Shown: one piece after another, positions 31,968 through 41,356 of the stretch
Layout: each line of letters opens with the position of its first letter
Numbering within the stretch: the stretch's first letter is position 1
From: a virus
Virus record (IMG/VR): IMGVR_UViG_3300035698_024756
Span: 1-46,386 of that record
DNA: 46,386 nucleotides
Strand: one strand, 5' to 3'
Made by a program: the position numbers and the translations under genes
Notes under the pieces: model-generated
Databases searched by the model: none
Told to the model about the DNA's origin: nothing
What the model saw: the letters and a program-made list of their open reading frames with translations, nothing else

Positions 31968-32761
31968 TCCTGTGCTATTTTATCAAGGTAATTAAAGTAC
32001 TCGATGGATTTCTGTTCCAGACCAAGGAACACATTGTATAGATTGCTCTCGACAATGAGATCAAGGCTTTTATTGTCTGTCTTGCCATCTGCCAGGGAGA
32101 TGATCAATGAGATCCAGCCATTCATGGATGATTGAACTTCTTCATGCCTACGGAAAAGGTTCGGGAAGTGCCTGGGGAAGGTGTTCAAACAACCAAAAAC
32201 GAAAAGGAATACGGAATACTTGACCATGTGATCAACCTTGTTGAACTTGCGGATCCTGCGTTTCAATGGTCGGATCTTCAGGCTTACCCGTGGATCCTGT
32301 TTCTCGGTGAAATGTTTACGAACGAACCAGCCAAACTTTCTTGGTCGGTACATGATTGCCAGGATCTCGGTCAGAAAGGATTTATCATTGGATTCAACAT
32401 AATTCTCAAAAGCGGTTTGTACCTGGGTGAACTCGCCAAAGGTGCAATGAAGCATCCCATCATGTGTGCCGTAATACTTCCTTCCTCTCTTTCGGATCGA
32501 AGGGATCAGGTTCTTTGTCAGGGTTACTTCAGCCAGGATGAAGTCAATTGTTTTGGTAAGGAAATACACATCTTCGGCATCGATCCGTTTCAGTACCTTG
32601 GTTTTTAATTGAAGGAATTTAGCCAGGGTTTTAACCTTGAATTCTGCAATAGTAATGCCTTGATGAAACTTTCGGGTAACAAACAAAAGCTGCTCCTTTG
32701 TCAGTTCATTCCACTCAGAGGGAAGCTCACGTTTGATATCATCTATTTCAACGGTGTTCAA
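31964..32761 (-). CDS. Hypothetical protein in tail region (possible tail assembly chaperone)
   Basis: 265 residues, basic, helical; contains a segment RPRKFGWFVRKHFTEKQDPR and two weakly hydrophobic stretches. It appears in the place where tail assembly chaperones stand (before the tape measure), but with other genes in between, so this is only a suggestion. It overlaps the upstream and downstream genes by four bases. Confidence 0.6.
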   Translation of the reverse strand: MNTVEIDDIKRELPSEWNELTKEQLLFVTRKFHQGITIAEFKVKTLAKFLQLKTKVLKRIDAEDVYFLTKTIDFILAEVTLTKNLIPSIRKRGRKYYGTHDGMLHCTFGEFTQVQTAFENYVESNDKSFLTEILAIMYRPRKFGWFVRKHFTEKQDPRVSLKIRPLKRRIRKFNKVDHMVKYSVFLFVFGCLNTFPRHFPNLFRRHEEVQSSMNGWISLIISLADGKTDNKSLDLIVESNLYNVFLGLEQKSIEYFNYLDKIAQE

Positions 32762-33252
32762 AACAATCCCCCTGAAACAGCTTTCTTAATGATTGTCACT
32801 GCAAGTTTGATAACTAGCAGTGACCAAAAGATAATTCCGGAGTAGATCAAAAACCACTGGAAGCCTTTGACGTAATTCACTCGTTCAATCACTGTGATCA
32901 CCTTTTCTTCTTTTACCGTTACCACCTTCTCATTCCACGAAGCGACCATTGAAGCGGTGTCTACCACTGAGGCAACAGTCAGAATATTCTCAATGATCCT
33001 GACCTGTTGTTTGATCTTAATCCCCTCCCTGAGGGAATCAATTTGTTTTATATGTGCGAATCCCAGGCTATCACATTCCACCAGGGCTTCAAGCAGACAA
33101 CTATCAGAAGGGAAAATGATTGTTGTATCTCTGGGAAACCAAGCTGTATCATATTGGATCTTGAAGAATGTCAATCCTGCCGTTGGTGTTGTTTTCTTGC
33201 AACATCCACTGAGAAGCAGACTGGCGAACAGTAGTATAAAGAGGTATTTCAT
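32758..33252 (-). CDS. Unimolecular-spanin-like lipoprotein
   Basis: 164 residues. The N-terminus has a signal peptide with lipobox LLSGC (Cys17), so it is anchored to the outer membrane after processing. The middle is periplasmic and charged, and a transmembrane helix lies at about 131-155 (FLIYSGIIFWSLLVIKLAV). An outer membrane lipid plus an inner membrane helix in one chain is the definition of a u-spanin, which fuses the two membranes at lysis. It follows the holin and DUF5675 genes, which supports the role. Confidence 0.75.
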   Translation of the reverse strand: MKYLFILLFASLLLSGCCKKTTPTAGLTFFKIQYDTAWFPRDTTIIFPSDSCLLEALVECDSLGFAHIKQIDSLREGIKIKQQVRIIENILTVASVVDTASMVASWNEKVVTVKEEKVITVIERVNYVKGFQWFLIYSGIIFWSLLVIKLAVTIIKKAVSGGLF

Positions 33253-33254
33253 CG

Positions 33255-33689
33255 TTATATAATTCTGATTTGGATAGGAATTCCCCGCTGATCAGCTTTC
33301 ACCAGTACTTTCATCAGCTTTTCGAAAGTGACTTTTGAATTTGTCACCATGCCTTTGACATTGTTATCTCCGACCAAAATGCAGCCCAATGTATCAGCTT
33401 TTGTATTGCCCGGATGGATACGGATACCGGAGAAATGCGGAACATCCACCAATAGCGGAAGGATCTTCTTGAAGTGATTGGAATATGTAAGGATCACCTT
33501 GTAGGTGCCGAAAGGAATTGCGGTATCTCCATAAACCTTTCCTTCTCCCGGATCATCCAGATCGCCATCTTTATTGTGATCCCTTGATTGATCTTCAAGT
33601 GTATTGCAGAAGAATTCAGAATTGACATCCAGATTTCCGATGGTGTATGTATCGCCCAGGTATTTGCGAACTAATAATAAATGTAGCAT
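33255..33689 (-). CDS. DUF5675-like protein, probable lysis-associated enzyme
   Basis: 144 residues. The conserved core GTYKVILT...GIRIHPGNTKADTLGCILVG resembles DUF5675 and, more distantly, the His...Cys active site layout of L,D-transpeptidase-fold proteins (His at about 92, Cys at about 103). In this phage it lies between holin and u-spanin genes and no other endolysin is present, so it may be the wall-degrading enzyme. The chemistry has not been shown for this family, as far as I know. Confidence 0.78.
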   Translation of the reverse strand: MLHLLLVRKYLGDTYTIGNLDVNSEFFCNTLEDQSRDHNKDGDLDDPGEGKVYGDTAIPFGTYKVILTYSNHFKKILPLLVDVPHFSGIRIHPGNTKADTLGCILVGDNNVKGMVTNSKVTFEKLMKVLVKADQRGIPIQIRII

Positions 33690-34163
33690 TTATATACTGT
33701 TTTGTGAATTAGTTGGATTCATTGGTTTATCAAGATCATCCAGATTTCCCATGGTTTGGGATCCTTTCTTTTTGATCATCTCATATATTCTGAGAAAGAC
33801 AGGCTCACCGGTGATGATTGTTATATTTTCGAAAATGCTTTTCAGTTCAATTAAACAGATAAACCCTCCGACAAAGCCGGTAAGGTGTGACCAATGCAAG
33901 TTGAACGTTTTTTCCATCATAAAGCAAAGCATCAGGGCAACTGTGTACCAGATAAACTTCGTAAGGGTTTTCCGCAATCTGATTGACCGGATCTTAATGC
34001 CATTTTTATAAGAGGCCCACATACCAGAGAGCAGGTCGCCCATGATAAAAATCAGCAATACATGAATAATATCTTTGACAGGCGAGAAATATGCAGCAAC
34101 CAGAAAAGTGAGTTTAGTGATGAAATCAGCGAAACTAGGGGCCTGATAGAGAAAACGATTCAT
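33690..34163 (-). CDS. Holin (phage_holin_4 family type)
   Basis: 157 residues with three or four membrane helices (about 17-44, 66-84, 91-110). The IMGDLLSGMWASYKNG and IRSIRLRKTLTKF segments are typical of the family, whose members form pores at lysis. It begins the lysis cassette, followed at once by DUF5675 and u-spanin genes. Confidence 0.85.
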   Translation of the reverse strand: MNRFLYQAPSFADFITKLTFLVAAYFSPVKDIIHVLLIFIMGDLLSGMWASYKNGIKIRSIRLRKTLTKFIWYTVALMLCFMMEKTFNLHWSHLTGFVGGFICLIELKSIFENITIITGEPVFLRIYEMIKKKGSQTMGNLDDLDKPMNPTNSQNSI

Positions 34164-34176
34164 TGGCTAAGTGGAG

Positions 34177-35163
34177 TTAAGGTACGAATATGGCTTTGTC
34201 CGTAGTGTTCTCGAATTCTAACCTGGTGGTTGCTGTGGCCGCTCCGACATACCGATCCGAAGTAAAGTATTCCGGATACAATACAGCGGTTGCGTTGGTG
34301 TCAAGGAACTCTTGCAACTCCCTTAATTCAGCTTCACCATCTTTCTGATTGGCTTCGATCATCGAAGAAATACGCTCTTTGTTGGAAGCCTGTTTGTTTG
34401 ATATTGATGTGAAGGTGCTTGAGGCATTGGAAAAGATGCCCCAATCGAGTATTTCAATGGAGATCTCCTGCAATGCCCGGGCTATGGTCAAATGTGCCAG
34501 GGCTGGTTGAATCAGATCCATTACATTCTGGTCATCAGCAGAGATGTCGGATGAACCCTGTACAGCTTCTTTTAAAACGTCAAAATAAGCTGGTGAGAGC
34601 GTATGCCGGATATATTTCTTCTCAACCGATGCAATGGTGGCTTTTAAAGCAATGAATACCCGCCTGGATGAACGGATATTCACGAATTTGTTGAAATCGG
34701 TGGTATTTGTGATGAATAGATCCGGATCCTGTGGGGAAAAGGAAGGAAAATCGGATTTATTGGCTTCAATGTGCAACAATGCCAGATCTAACAGCGTGTG
34801 TGCTCGTCTTAACCACGTTTCCTTGAGGTTTTGGATCATGTACTGGGGTGCGGTCTTGTGTGTGTCGCTCTGAAGGACTTGAATACCCTGATTCGACACG
34901 TTTACGGCAAATTCATCGATTCCAAGGTATAAAGCATACAGGGCAAGTGGTTTGCGTAGCAATGTAATTGCTTCCAGGAAAGGAGATACGAGATCTCCAG
35001 CTAGAATTTTGCCACCTAACAAGGTAAGCAAGTCAGTTCCGATTGTCGGAGAGATGAACGATTGTTCAGCTTCATCGAGGTAAGGTTGCCATGCAGTCAA
35101 TGTATTGCTGACATTGATACTGCTGGCTGAACGTACTTGGGAAATATCATTTATTAGGCTCAT
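34177..35163 (-). CDS. Head-tail adaptor-like protein (DUF6712 type)
   Basis: 328 residues, mostly helical. It follows the portal directly with a TAATG stop/start overlap. The N-terminal part (LTAWQPYLDEAEQSFISPTIG) matches the DUF6712 pattern of Bacteroidota phages, which occurs between portal and tail genes. It likely helps join head and tail. Confidence 0.75.
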   Translation of the reverse strand: MSLINDISQVRSASSINVSNTLTAWQPYLDEAEQSFISPTIGTDLLTLLGGKILAGDLVSPFLEAITLLRKPLALYALYLGIDEFAVNVSNQGIQVLQSDTHKTAPQYMIQNLKETWLRRAHTLLDLALLHIEANKSDFPSFSPQDPDLFITNTTDFNKFVNIRSSRRVFIALKATIASVEKKYIRHTLSPAYFDVLKEAVQGSSDISADDQNVMDLIQPALAHLTIARALQEISIEILDWGIFSNASSTFTSISNKQASNKERISSMIEANQKDGEAELRELQEFLDTNATAVLYPEYFTSDRYVGAATATTRLEFENTTDKAIFVP

Positions 35164-36503
35164 TATTCTTGATTTTGATCGATTCGCTTATTAATCTTCG
35201 AAGGGTGTTGATCCTGTGTTTGGGAAGTATCAACCATCACATAATCAAATTGAATGTTGGGATCCCAACCATTGAAATCACGAATGAAGTAAAGAGGTTC
35301 AAGGGAGATCTGCCTGTACGCTCCCATCTCAGCATTGAGCATCCAGAAAGCCTCACGCTTGTCGGATCCTGAACCAGCACCAAGTTTTCCACCAGGGATA
35401 CCGGCTCCGATCAAGCAGGGATCTACGCCCAGGGCGAACAGGATCTCCGAATTGGCAGCTTGTGAATCCGGCAGATAGGCATCATCTTTTAATTTATTGT
35501 CGATCACATTGATCTTCCATCCTGATATGTATTCCTGCTTGAATTTATTGTAGAACGTGAAGGTGATGAATGATTTGCCGCTGTTCTCTACATCGGATAG
35601 AAAGTCATTCATGTTGTTTAATACGGTCAATTTTTTGGCTTCACGCTCCTCTTTGGTAAAATCAGGAGTAGGATATCGGTTGTTAAAATAATCATCAGGG
35701 ATCTCTATGTGATATTTGATGGTCATCTGGTTCTGCATAATGGCTTTCTTCAGTTCCGGAACCATGTTTGCGATTGCCATCCATCCACCTGTACGGAGGC
35801 CATTCCATACACTTAGATGGTAGTAACTCTTATTGAATGACCGGTAAAAGATCGGATAGGCGAATTTGGGATCTCTGTACCGAGTTCCATCATACCTGTC
35901 CGGATTGAACATCGGGATCTTGACCAGGGTGCCGTCTTTCTCATTGGGATTACCTTCATCCCATTGTGCTGAATAATATAGGTAAGGGATCCGTGGGGAG
36001 TTTGCCTCCATCTTCGCGTTGCGTGAATAGGCAGGATCCTTGACATAAACCTTATTGATCTTATCCCTGCCTTTGTTGGTGATGAACTCCAACCAGCCGT
36101 TGGCAAAGATTTCAAGGGATCCGATAAGATCGATCCATTGCAGATTCATTCGGTTTATCTTGAAGAATTCCAATACCTCCGGATCAGTAACCTTTTCACG
36201 GGTCGGGTTCTGAGGATCCTTTTCATTTGGTTTCTCCTTGTATGCCATGATTCCACGCCCGAAATGAACTGTTTTGCGTTTCTCCAAAGCTCTGAGGGCG
36301 ATAGAATTCTTCTCAAGATCGGTCAATACATTTTGCGGAAACAGATTATCATCACCCCAAACTGAATATGGTTCGGATGAATAATCCGCTGGCTTAACAA
36401 CCTTTGTTTTAGCTGCATCATCCGTCTTTACGTTTGTTGCAATAGCTCCGGCCCCTGGCAGGATGGCAAACTCATTCTTTATAATTACAGGCTTTTTTTT
36501 CAT
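35163..36503 (-). CDS. Portal protein
   Basis: 446 residues. The C-terminal block GSDKREAFWMLNAEMGAY together with SVWGDDNLFPQNV (about residues 47-59) is the signature of portals in Bacteroidota phages. The protein forms the ring through which DNA enters the head. It lies between the GH16-like gene and the adaptor. The start overlaps the upstream stop by one base (TAATG). Confidence 0.85.
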   Translation of the reverse strand: MKKKPVIIKNEFAILPGAGAIATNVKTDDAAKTKVVKPADYSSEPYSVWGDDNLFPQNVLTDLEKNSIALRALEKRKTVHFGRGIMAYKEKPNEKDPQNPTREKVTDPEVLEFFKINRMNLQWIDLIGSLEIFANGWLEFITNKGRDKINKVYVKDPAYSRNAKMEANSPRIPYLYYSAQWDEGNPNEKDGTLVKIPMFNPDRYDGTRYRDPKFAYPIFYRSFNKSYYHLSVWNGLRTGGWMAIANMVPELKKAIMQNQMTIKYHIEIPDDYFNNRYPTPDFTKEEREAKKLTVLNNMNDFLSDVENSGKSFITFTFYNKFKQEYISGWKINVIDNKLKDDAYLPDSQAANSEILFALGVDPCLIGAGIPGGKLGAGSGSDKREAFWMLNAEMGAYRQISLEPLYFIRDFNGWDPNIQFDYVMVDTSQTQDQHPSKINKRIDQNQE

Positions 36504-36850
36504 TAATAGCAGACTTTACGGTGATTAACTTCCAAAATGAGCCGGATATGTATCTTCCGGAACTGTCCGTTAGGCAACAAAAGGTTTCTGGTCTGGTTCA
36601 CCCAATGAAGGGGATCCCGGCTATCAACAATACCATGGCTGGGCTGTTTTTCTCGCTGATCAAATACGGGTTTTCCATTGCGTACTCCGGAACACTTACG
36701 TGCATTGGGTATTTCAATGATCTCTCCACCTGTTTGTTTAATCCGGTTTGCGGTGACAAATTTGATCTGAAACGGAACAGGCTTACCCTGATCATCCATT
36801 TGATCCATTATTTCCAGCGCTTCGCCTAATCGGATGTAATTAGAAACCAT
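36503..36850 (-). CDS. Hypothetical protein upstream of the portal
   Basis: 115 residues, basic; contains NARKCSGVRNGKPVFDQREKQPSHG and ends in a DPLHWVNQTRNLLLPNG-like region. I do not recognise it. It is preceded by copy 2 of the TTTGTCC-T-tract element, so it may head a sub-operon with the portal. Confidence 0.65.
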   Translation of the reverse strand: MVSNYIRLGEALEIMDQMDDQGKPVPFQIKFVTANRIKQTGGEIIEIPNARKCSGVRNGKPVFDQREKQPSHGIVDSRDPLHWVNQTRNLLLPNGQFRKIHIRLILEVNHRKVCY

Positions 36851-36875
36851 AAGGCAATGATATATTGGAATGAAG

Positions 36876-36895
36876 CCAAAAAAAAGGACAAACTA
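36876..36895 (-). promoter_or_regulatory. TTTGTCC-T-tract element, copy 2
   Basis: TAGTTTGTCC, eight T and GGCT begin in the stop codon of the GH16-like gene. The next 25 bases (CCAATATATCATTGCCTTATG) up to the ATG nearly match copy 1, so the whole 45 bases are conserved. Confidence 0.6.
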
Positions 36896-37687
36896 TTGCA
36901 ACTGCCATACTCCATAATCCTTAACCTGTATATAGCCTGGTTTCAGGGATCTATATTCCACTGGGTGATCAATATGTCCACCGGTGCCAATGATCACTTG
37001 CATAAAGATATCCGGAACATGATCGGTAGTCTTATAAATGGGGCAGCCATTGATTGAGAAAACAAGCTTATCCTTTGTCCAGTCAATAGAATAGACCAAT
37101 ATTTTGTTTGAAAGTCTATTGCCCCACCTGCGAACAGACTTAGAATGACAATCATCGATGTAATTGGATCCCCAGTACACTCCGGGAGATGTCTTTCTCA
37201 TAGTGTTCTTATTGTACCAGAAGAATTCAAAATCGATCTCGGCAATTTTCTCCTTACCGCCATCATTAGGCTTGAAATATCCTGCTAACCAGAAAGCCCA
37301 CCACATTCCAATCATATTGGAGCATGAGCCAAGCATGGCGATCCTGCCATATTTGATGTGTTGTTGGAATTGGATCATGCCGGAGGTGTATTCCTTTGTC
37401 ATGTAGGTATTCTCCCAATTATTCTTCGGGTCGGCAAAAAATCCTTCAGCTCTCTCTTTACGGAATACCAGGACATAATCTCCCTTGGGACCTTTTATTG
37501 CATTATCTTCTTTGATAACATGGTTCCATTGCGTGGATGTATTACCCCAGTTGAAACAGAAATCCTTTGGGGAAGAAAGGGATTGGAGCCTTTTACCTTT
37601 TTCAAATTCTGTCCAGACTTTCATTGTTCTGTTGAACAGTCCGAAATATGACCAGAAGAAATAGTTGATTTGATACCAGAGGTTCAT
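36893..37687 (-). CDS. GH16-like glycoside hydrolase
   Basis: 264 residues. A concanavalin-like fold is suggested by YGRIAMLGSC...GMWWAFWLAG (about residues 113-136), then EIDFE (150-154), the catalytic EXDXE motif of family GH16 (Glu150 nucleophile, Glu154 acid/base), and a late GTGGH strand. GH16 enzymes cut beta-glucans, agar, carrageenan and similar polymers. No clear signal peptide is seen. The gene is between large terminase and portal, an unexpected place for an enzyme, so it may be packaged or attached to the virion. Confidence 0.8.
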   Translation of the reverse strand: MNLWYQINYFFWSYFGLFNRTMKVWTEFEKGKRLQSLSSPKDFCFNWGNTSTQWNHVIKEDNAIKGPKGDYVLVFRKERAEGFFADPKNNWENTYMTKEYTSGMIQFQQHIKYGRIAMLGSCSNMIGMWWAFWLAGYFKPNDGGKEKIAEIDFEFFWYNKNTMRKTSPGVYWGSNYIDDCHSKSVRRWGNRLSNKILVYSIDWTKDKLVFSINGCPIYKTTDHVPDIFMQVIIGTGGHIDHPVEYRSLKPGYIQVKDYGVWQLQ

Positions 37688-37712
37688 AACAATTGGTTTT
37701 AATGGTTTGTAA

Positions 37713-39203
37713 CTATCGTAAAAAGATCATTTCGCTGGATGGCACCATGTCTGTGATCATAGGTGACAGAATCCAATAATAGAGGTTATCGACTGCATCG
37801 GACAGGTCTGTTGCTTTCCACCTGGGCTGTGTTTTGTCTTTCTCGGATGATTTGTCTTTTTTGAACTCCTGTGGGTTGACCGGAGCATTATTCATGGAAA
37901 CAAAGGTTTCCATTGCATTATTCATGTTTATCTTGAACTTAGGTACGTTTGGATAATCACCGGAAAGGATCTTAGTCCAGAAAATGTACTTATCTGCGTG
38001 GTGGATCTCGTACAGTTCAGCTCTCAGAAGAACATCCCAACCGGCAGAAGTAAGTTGATCCCTTACATCATCGAAATAGGTGTTCCTGCTGGCGGCATCG
38101 TTCTTACGGTTGCCATCGGATCCACCATATACAAAAACGGTCTTGTTTGAATGCAGTTCGTAATACTCGATGAACATCTTGATCAGAACTTTGAGGGTTT
38201 CGTTTTCAACGTAAAAGTTCTTAATGATGGGGAATTCGCCTGAAGATTTGTGCCATTGGGAAACTGTCACACAGTTCTGTGTAGATCCGAAATCAAAGGA
38301 GATGTAAAGCGGTTCGGATTTGTGGCAATCCTTGTCAAACTTACAATTCAGAGATACAACTGTTGCAGGATCTTCGATTATCTTATCAGCATGGGAGTAA
38401 TCGTATGAATTGGTGTAGCAGTGCTGTTCGCCCAGGGAAGGGTAAAACCCATCGACATTTCTTTTACGGCGAATATTCTCCACTTCCAGGTCATAGACAA
38501 TCGAGGGGAGGATCCTTTTGAGATCACGAAAATATTTCTCTCCCAGTATAGCGACATTGTGCCTGGCAGAAGCTTCCATAAAGAAATATTCATCTGGATA
38601 CTGCTCCATCAGCTTTTGATAATCGAACACCCAATCACCATCAGGGGTTATGGGTTGTGTTCCAAGGAACAACGTACCATGGTGAAACCTTAGATGCCCG
38701 AACCTATCATTGTTTCCACGATTTGCAGGAAGCACATCAGCATCGATGGCTTCTTTCTTGAGTTTGGTTGTTTCATCAAAGATCATCCCGTCATAGGAGC
38801 CGGATCTTGCCATCTCAGGGCGGTCAAATGAATTGAACTCCACCACGAAGCCATTCATGAAGTGTATGCAATTGGTATAGTCCAACGGTGGCTGAAATGG
38901 CTCATCCCAACCAAGTTTCTTTGGTGCTTTGTGACCAATGAAGTAATGGATTCCACGATATAGCTTTCTGCGTTCCAGGTGGTCAATGATCGGAGGCATG
39001 GATTTGGTACGGATATGGAAATAGGTCAACCCATTGAATGAGATCTTGCCCCGATCCATATTTGCCATGTACTGAATGAATTCATCAGCAATGATGGTTG
39101 TTTTGCCCATACCCCTTCCAGCAATAACCATTTTATGTGGTCTGGTGGAGAACTTGATCGCATACTGCGGTTCATTGTAATATGGTGCATTAATCACTTC
39201 CAT
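37713..39203 (-). CDS. terL: Terminase large subunit
   Basis: 496 residues. The ATPase domain has Walker A AGRGMGKT (28-35) and Walker B IFDE (141-144), with the coupling motif near LGTQP. The nuclease domain shows an acidic first site in ISFDFGS (about 294-300) and the C-terminal DLSDAVDNLYYW segment. It cuts and pumps DNA into the head. The start overlaps the upstream gene by 14 bases. Confidence 0.95.
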   Translation of the reverse strand: MEVINAPYYNEPQYAIKFSTRPHKMVIAGRGMGKTTIIADEFIQYMANMDRGKISFNGLTYFHIRTKSMPPIIDHLERRKLYRGIHYFIGHKAPKKLGWDEPFQPPLDYTNCIHFMNGFVVEFNSFDRPEMARSGSYDGMIFDETTKLKKEAIDADVLPANRGNNDRFGHLRFHHGTLFLGTQPITPDGDWVFDYQKLMEQYPDEYFFMEASARHNVAILGEKYFRDLKRILPSIVYDLEVENIRRKRNVDGFYPSLGEQHCYTNSYDYSHADKIIEDPATVVSLNCKFDKDCHKSEPLYISFDFGSTQNCVTVSQWHKSSGEFPIIKNFYVENETLKVLIKMFIEYYELHSNKTVFVYGGSDGNRKNDAASRNTYFDDVRDQLTSAGWDVLLRAELYEIHHADKYIFWTKILSGDYPNVPKFKINMNNAMETFVSMNNAPVNPQEFKKDKSSEKDKTQPRWKATDLSDAVDNLYYWILSPMITDMVPSSEMIFLR

Positions 39204-39834
39204 CTGTAATCTCTGTATGTGGGATATCCTGTACTTTATAAATGTCCAGGTAGTCTTTTATGGTTGAGGCTTGAATGATTTCTTCCACCTTGGCAACTAC
39301 TTTGAGAATTTCATCCTGTGCCTTTTGATCAATCAGGTGGAAGAATTCAGATTTCACAAAGCTGAAAGAGAGTTGGAGAAGCTGAATCGGTGGCTGGATC
39401 TTCGATGGATCCGGATAGTCTTGATCCTCTTTGTCCAGGTTGTTTGCCTTGGTGATTCTCTCAAGAGCCTTCTCCATACCACGGAAATCTTTTTTGGTGA
39501 GAGCCAGCTTGTACAGTTCAACGCTCCATTGCGTTACCATATACCGAAGGGCTTCTTTGTCTGATCTGCGAACATCTCCAAATAGCTTTTTGGCGTTTAC
39601 GATATCAACGTATGCTTGAGATTCAGAGATGCCGAATTGTTTGATCATCAGCTTGGCACAATCCCGATCACTACCTGCCTGATCCAATGATATTGCAAAT
39701 GCAGCCGACCAGCGTAGGCGAACTCGTTCATCCTGTTCAGACAGTTCAGCCGCGGCCAGGTAGTGCCGTTTGATCCGATCATAGATCGTTTCGTGTGGCA
39801 TTGTGTGTTTAGATACTAGCTGTATTTGTGTCAT
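39190..39834 (-). CDS. Putative terminase small subunit-associated protein
   Basis: 214 residues, helical. It includes an HTH-like region (AKLMIKQFGISESQAYVDI, about residues 62-80) and lies right before terL, so it may be a small terminase or a partner. The start overlaps the upstream stop by four bases (ATGA). Confidence 0.7.
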   Translation of the reverse strand: MTQIQLVSKHTMPHETIYDRIKRHYLAAAELSEQDERVRLRWSAAFAISLDQAGSDRDCAKLMIKQFGISESQAYVDIVNAKKLFGDVRRSDKEALRYMVTQWSVELYKLALTKKDFRGMEKALERITKANNLDKEDQDYPDPSKIQPPIQLLQLSFSFVKSEFFHLIDQKAQDEILKVVAKVEEIIQASTIKDYLDIYKVQDIPHTEITDGSD

Positions 39835-40106
39835 ACATCATCCATCTTTGCGTTTTCGATCAATTTAAGTGCTGACAACTGGGCTGGCGAAGAACCGTTC
39901 TTTGCCAGATTAAAAATCGATGTCCTCACTTCTGCTTCTCTTTGAAGCCTACCCTTTTGAAATGCTTTGAAGAAATCTGTATCCGGATCCTCAATCACAT
40001 CTTTCAGCTCGGCAGGATTCACTTCCAGAATGATTGCTATTTCTGCCACGGTGAACATCAGGGAAGAAAATTCCTCTAATTGTTCAAGTATTTCTGGTTC
40101 AATCAT
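39831..40106 (-). CDS. Small HTH protein, probable terminase small subunit component
   Basis: 91 residues. A helix-turn-helix at about 18-40 (FTVAEIAIILEVNPAELKDVI) is followed by a KGRLQREAEVRTSIFNLAKNGS segment, the pattern of small terminases that bind pac/cos. The next gene overlaps it by four bases. Which of the two genes recognises DNA is not certain. Confidence 0.75.
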   Translation of the reverse strand: MIEPEILEQLEEFSSLMFTVAEIAIILEVNPAELKDVIEDPDTDFFKAFQKGRLQREAEVRTSIFNLAKNGSSPAQLSALKLIENAKMDDV

Positions 40107-40689
40107 TTTCTAAATCTGATATGTCGTTTAATTCATTCACAATCCAACTGCGGTGAAAATCTGAAACATTCCTCCATGTGGAGATCACTCCGGCTTCAAT
40201 TCGTGGATTCCGTGTCATATTTGCGGATCCAACGATGGAGATGCCCCAATCATCATTTTCTATTACACATACTTTTGCATGGATCTTGGCAGCTTTTATT
40301 TCAGAGGTAAACTTTCTAAGGAACTCAAGTTCTCCTGTCTTGTGGGTGCCGTTTCTGTAATCGTATATACCTTTAAGATCTATGATCATCCCTGATTCGA
40401 CCAATGAATGAAGCTGCCGGATAGCAAACTCACTTATCGCCCAGGTCGTGAAGAAAACATTTGCGGATCCTGTGATATTCAATAGGTAAAACAACAGATC
40501 ATGGGCAGACCAATCTCCAAGGGAGGCATAATTAATAGTTATGTCTGGCAGGATCTCCGGCATTACATCTTTGAGCTTTTGATTTGCTCTGCAAGTAAAT
40601 GCAGTAGTCAGCCCACCGCAAACAACGGTACCACCCTTGGAGGTTGAAACAACCTTCTCCTGTGGCTTTGGTATGTCAAACAGGCTCAT
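40099..40689 (-). CDS. Phospholipase D-like domain protein
   Basis: 196 residues. The motif IHAKVCVIEND followed by GISIVGSANMT (about 137-160) is that of the PLD superfamily with one HKD-like motif, as found in Nuc-type nucleases. Two subunits may build one active site. It sits just upstream of the terminase genes, where a nuclease could process DNA during packaging or degrade host DNA. Confidence 0.78.
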   Translation of the reverse strand: MSLFDIPKPQEKVVSTSKGGTVVCGGLTTAFTCRANQKLKDVMPEILPDITINYASLGDWSAHDLLFYLLNITGSANVFFTTWAISEFAIRQLHSLVESGMIIDLKGIYDYRNGTHKTGELEFLRKFTSEIKAAKIHAKVCVIENDDWGISIVGSANMTRNPRIEAGVISTWRNVSDFHRSWIVNELNDISDLEND

Positions 40690-41356
40690 GGATCATCTTG
40701 TTTACTTTATCAAGTTCTTCTGTGTGCTTATCCAACAATTTGCCGTAATGCTCAACCAGCTCCAATGACTTCGCATTTTTGGAAAGTCGTTTGAATTTTG
40801 ATACATAGGAACGAAGTGTCTGTTGGCGTTTAGAAAGTTCATACGGATTGAACTGCTCAACTTCAATTTGGAGAGTATCTGCAACTGGTGGAAGGATCCC
40901 ATGGGTGTTGAAGTGTTCAAGTGCGTAGTAGCCATCTTGAATCTTATCTGAGAGATCCAAGATCTGCAAAGCGGATCTGCATCTGGCTTCCTGCGGCTGA
41001 TCCATCGAAAGGGTAGCATGGAGATGATCACGCACCTTCAACATGGAAATGATATCCTTTTTGAAATGATCTACTTCCGAGGTATTTTCACGACGAATCA
41101 CAACATCGACTTTCTGCACCAATGGAGGTGGAGAAGGTGCTTTTTTCTTTGGTGGAGGTAGAGCAATCTCAACCCCATCAGGCATTGTCCTGGCGATCTT
41201 ACCAAGCTCATACTTGAGGGTTTCGATGTTGGATGGGGTTTCACCCTGCATCCTCAGTAATCGCTTGAGGGAATGACTTACTCCAAAGCGTTCATAAAGT
41301 GAAACTCCGGTGTGGTAGTCAAGGGATCCCTCTAGGTATTGTTTGATTTCATTCAT
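40676..41356 (-). CDS. Hypothetical protein with Pro-rich linker and coiled coil
   Basis: 226 residues. An N-terminal helical part is followed by a Pro/Lys-rich linker (about 66-78, with PPPKKK and SPPP) and a C-terminal coiled coil (about 165-220). No known domain. It stands at the boundary between the sugar-transfer island and the packaging genes, overlapping both neighbours by 8-14 bases. Confidence 0.65.
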   Translation of the reverse strand: MNEIKQYLEGSLDYHTGVSLYERFGVSHSLKRLLRMQGETPSNIETLKYELGKIARTMPDGVEIALPPPKKKAPSPPPLVQKVDVVIRRENTSEVDHFKKDIISMLKVRDHLHATLSMDQPQEARCRSALQILDLSDKIQDGYYALEHFNTHGILPPVADTLQIEVEQFNPYELSKRQQTLRSYVSKFKRLSKNAKSLELVEHYGKLLDKHTEELDKVNKMIHEPV

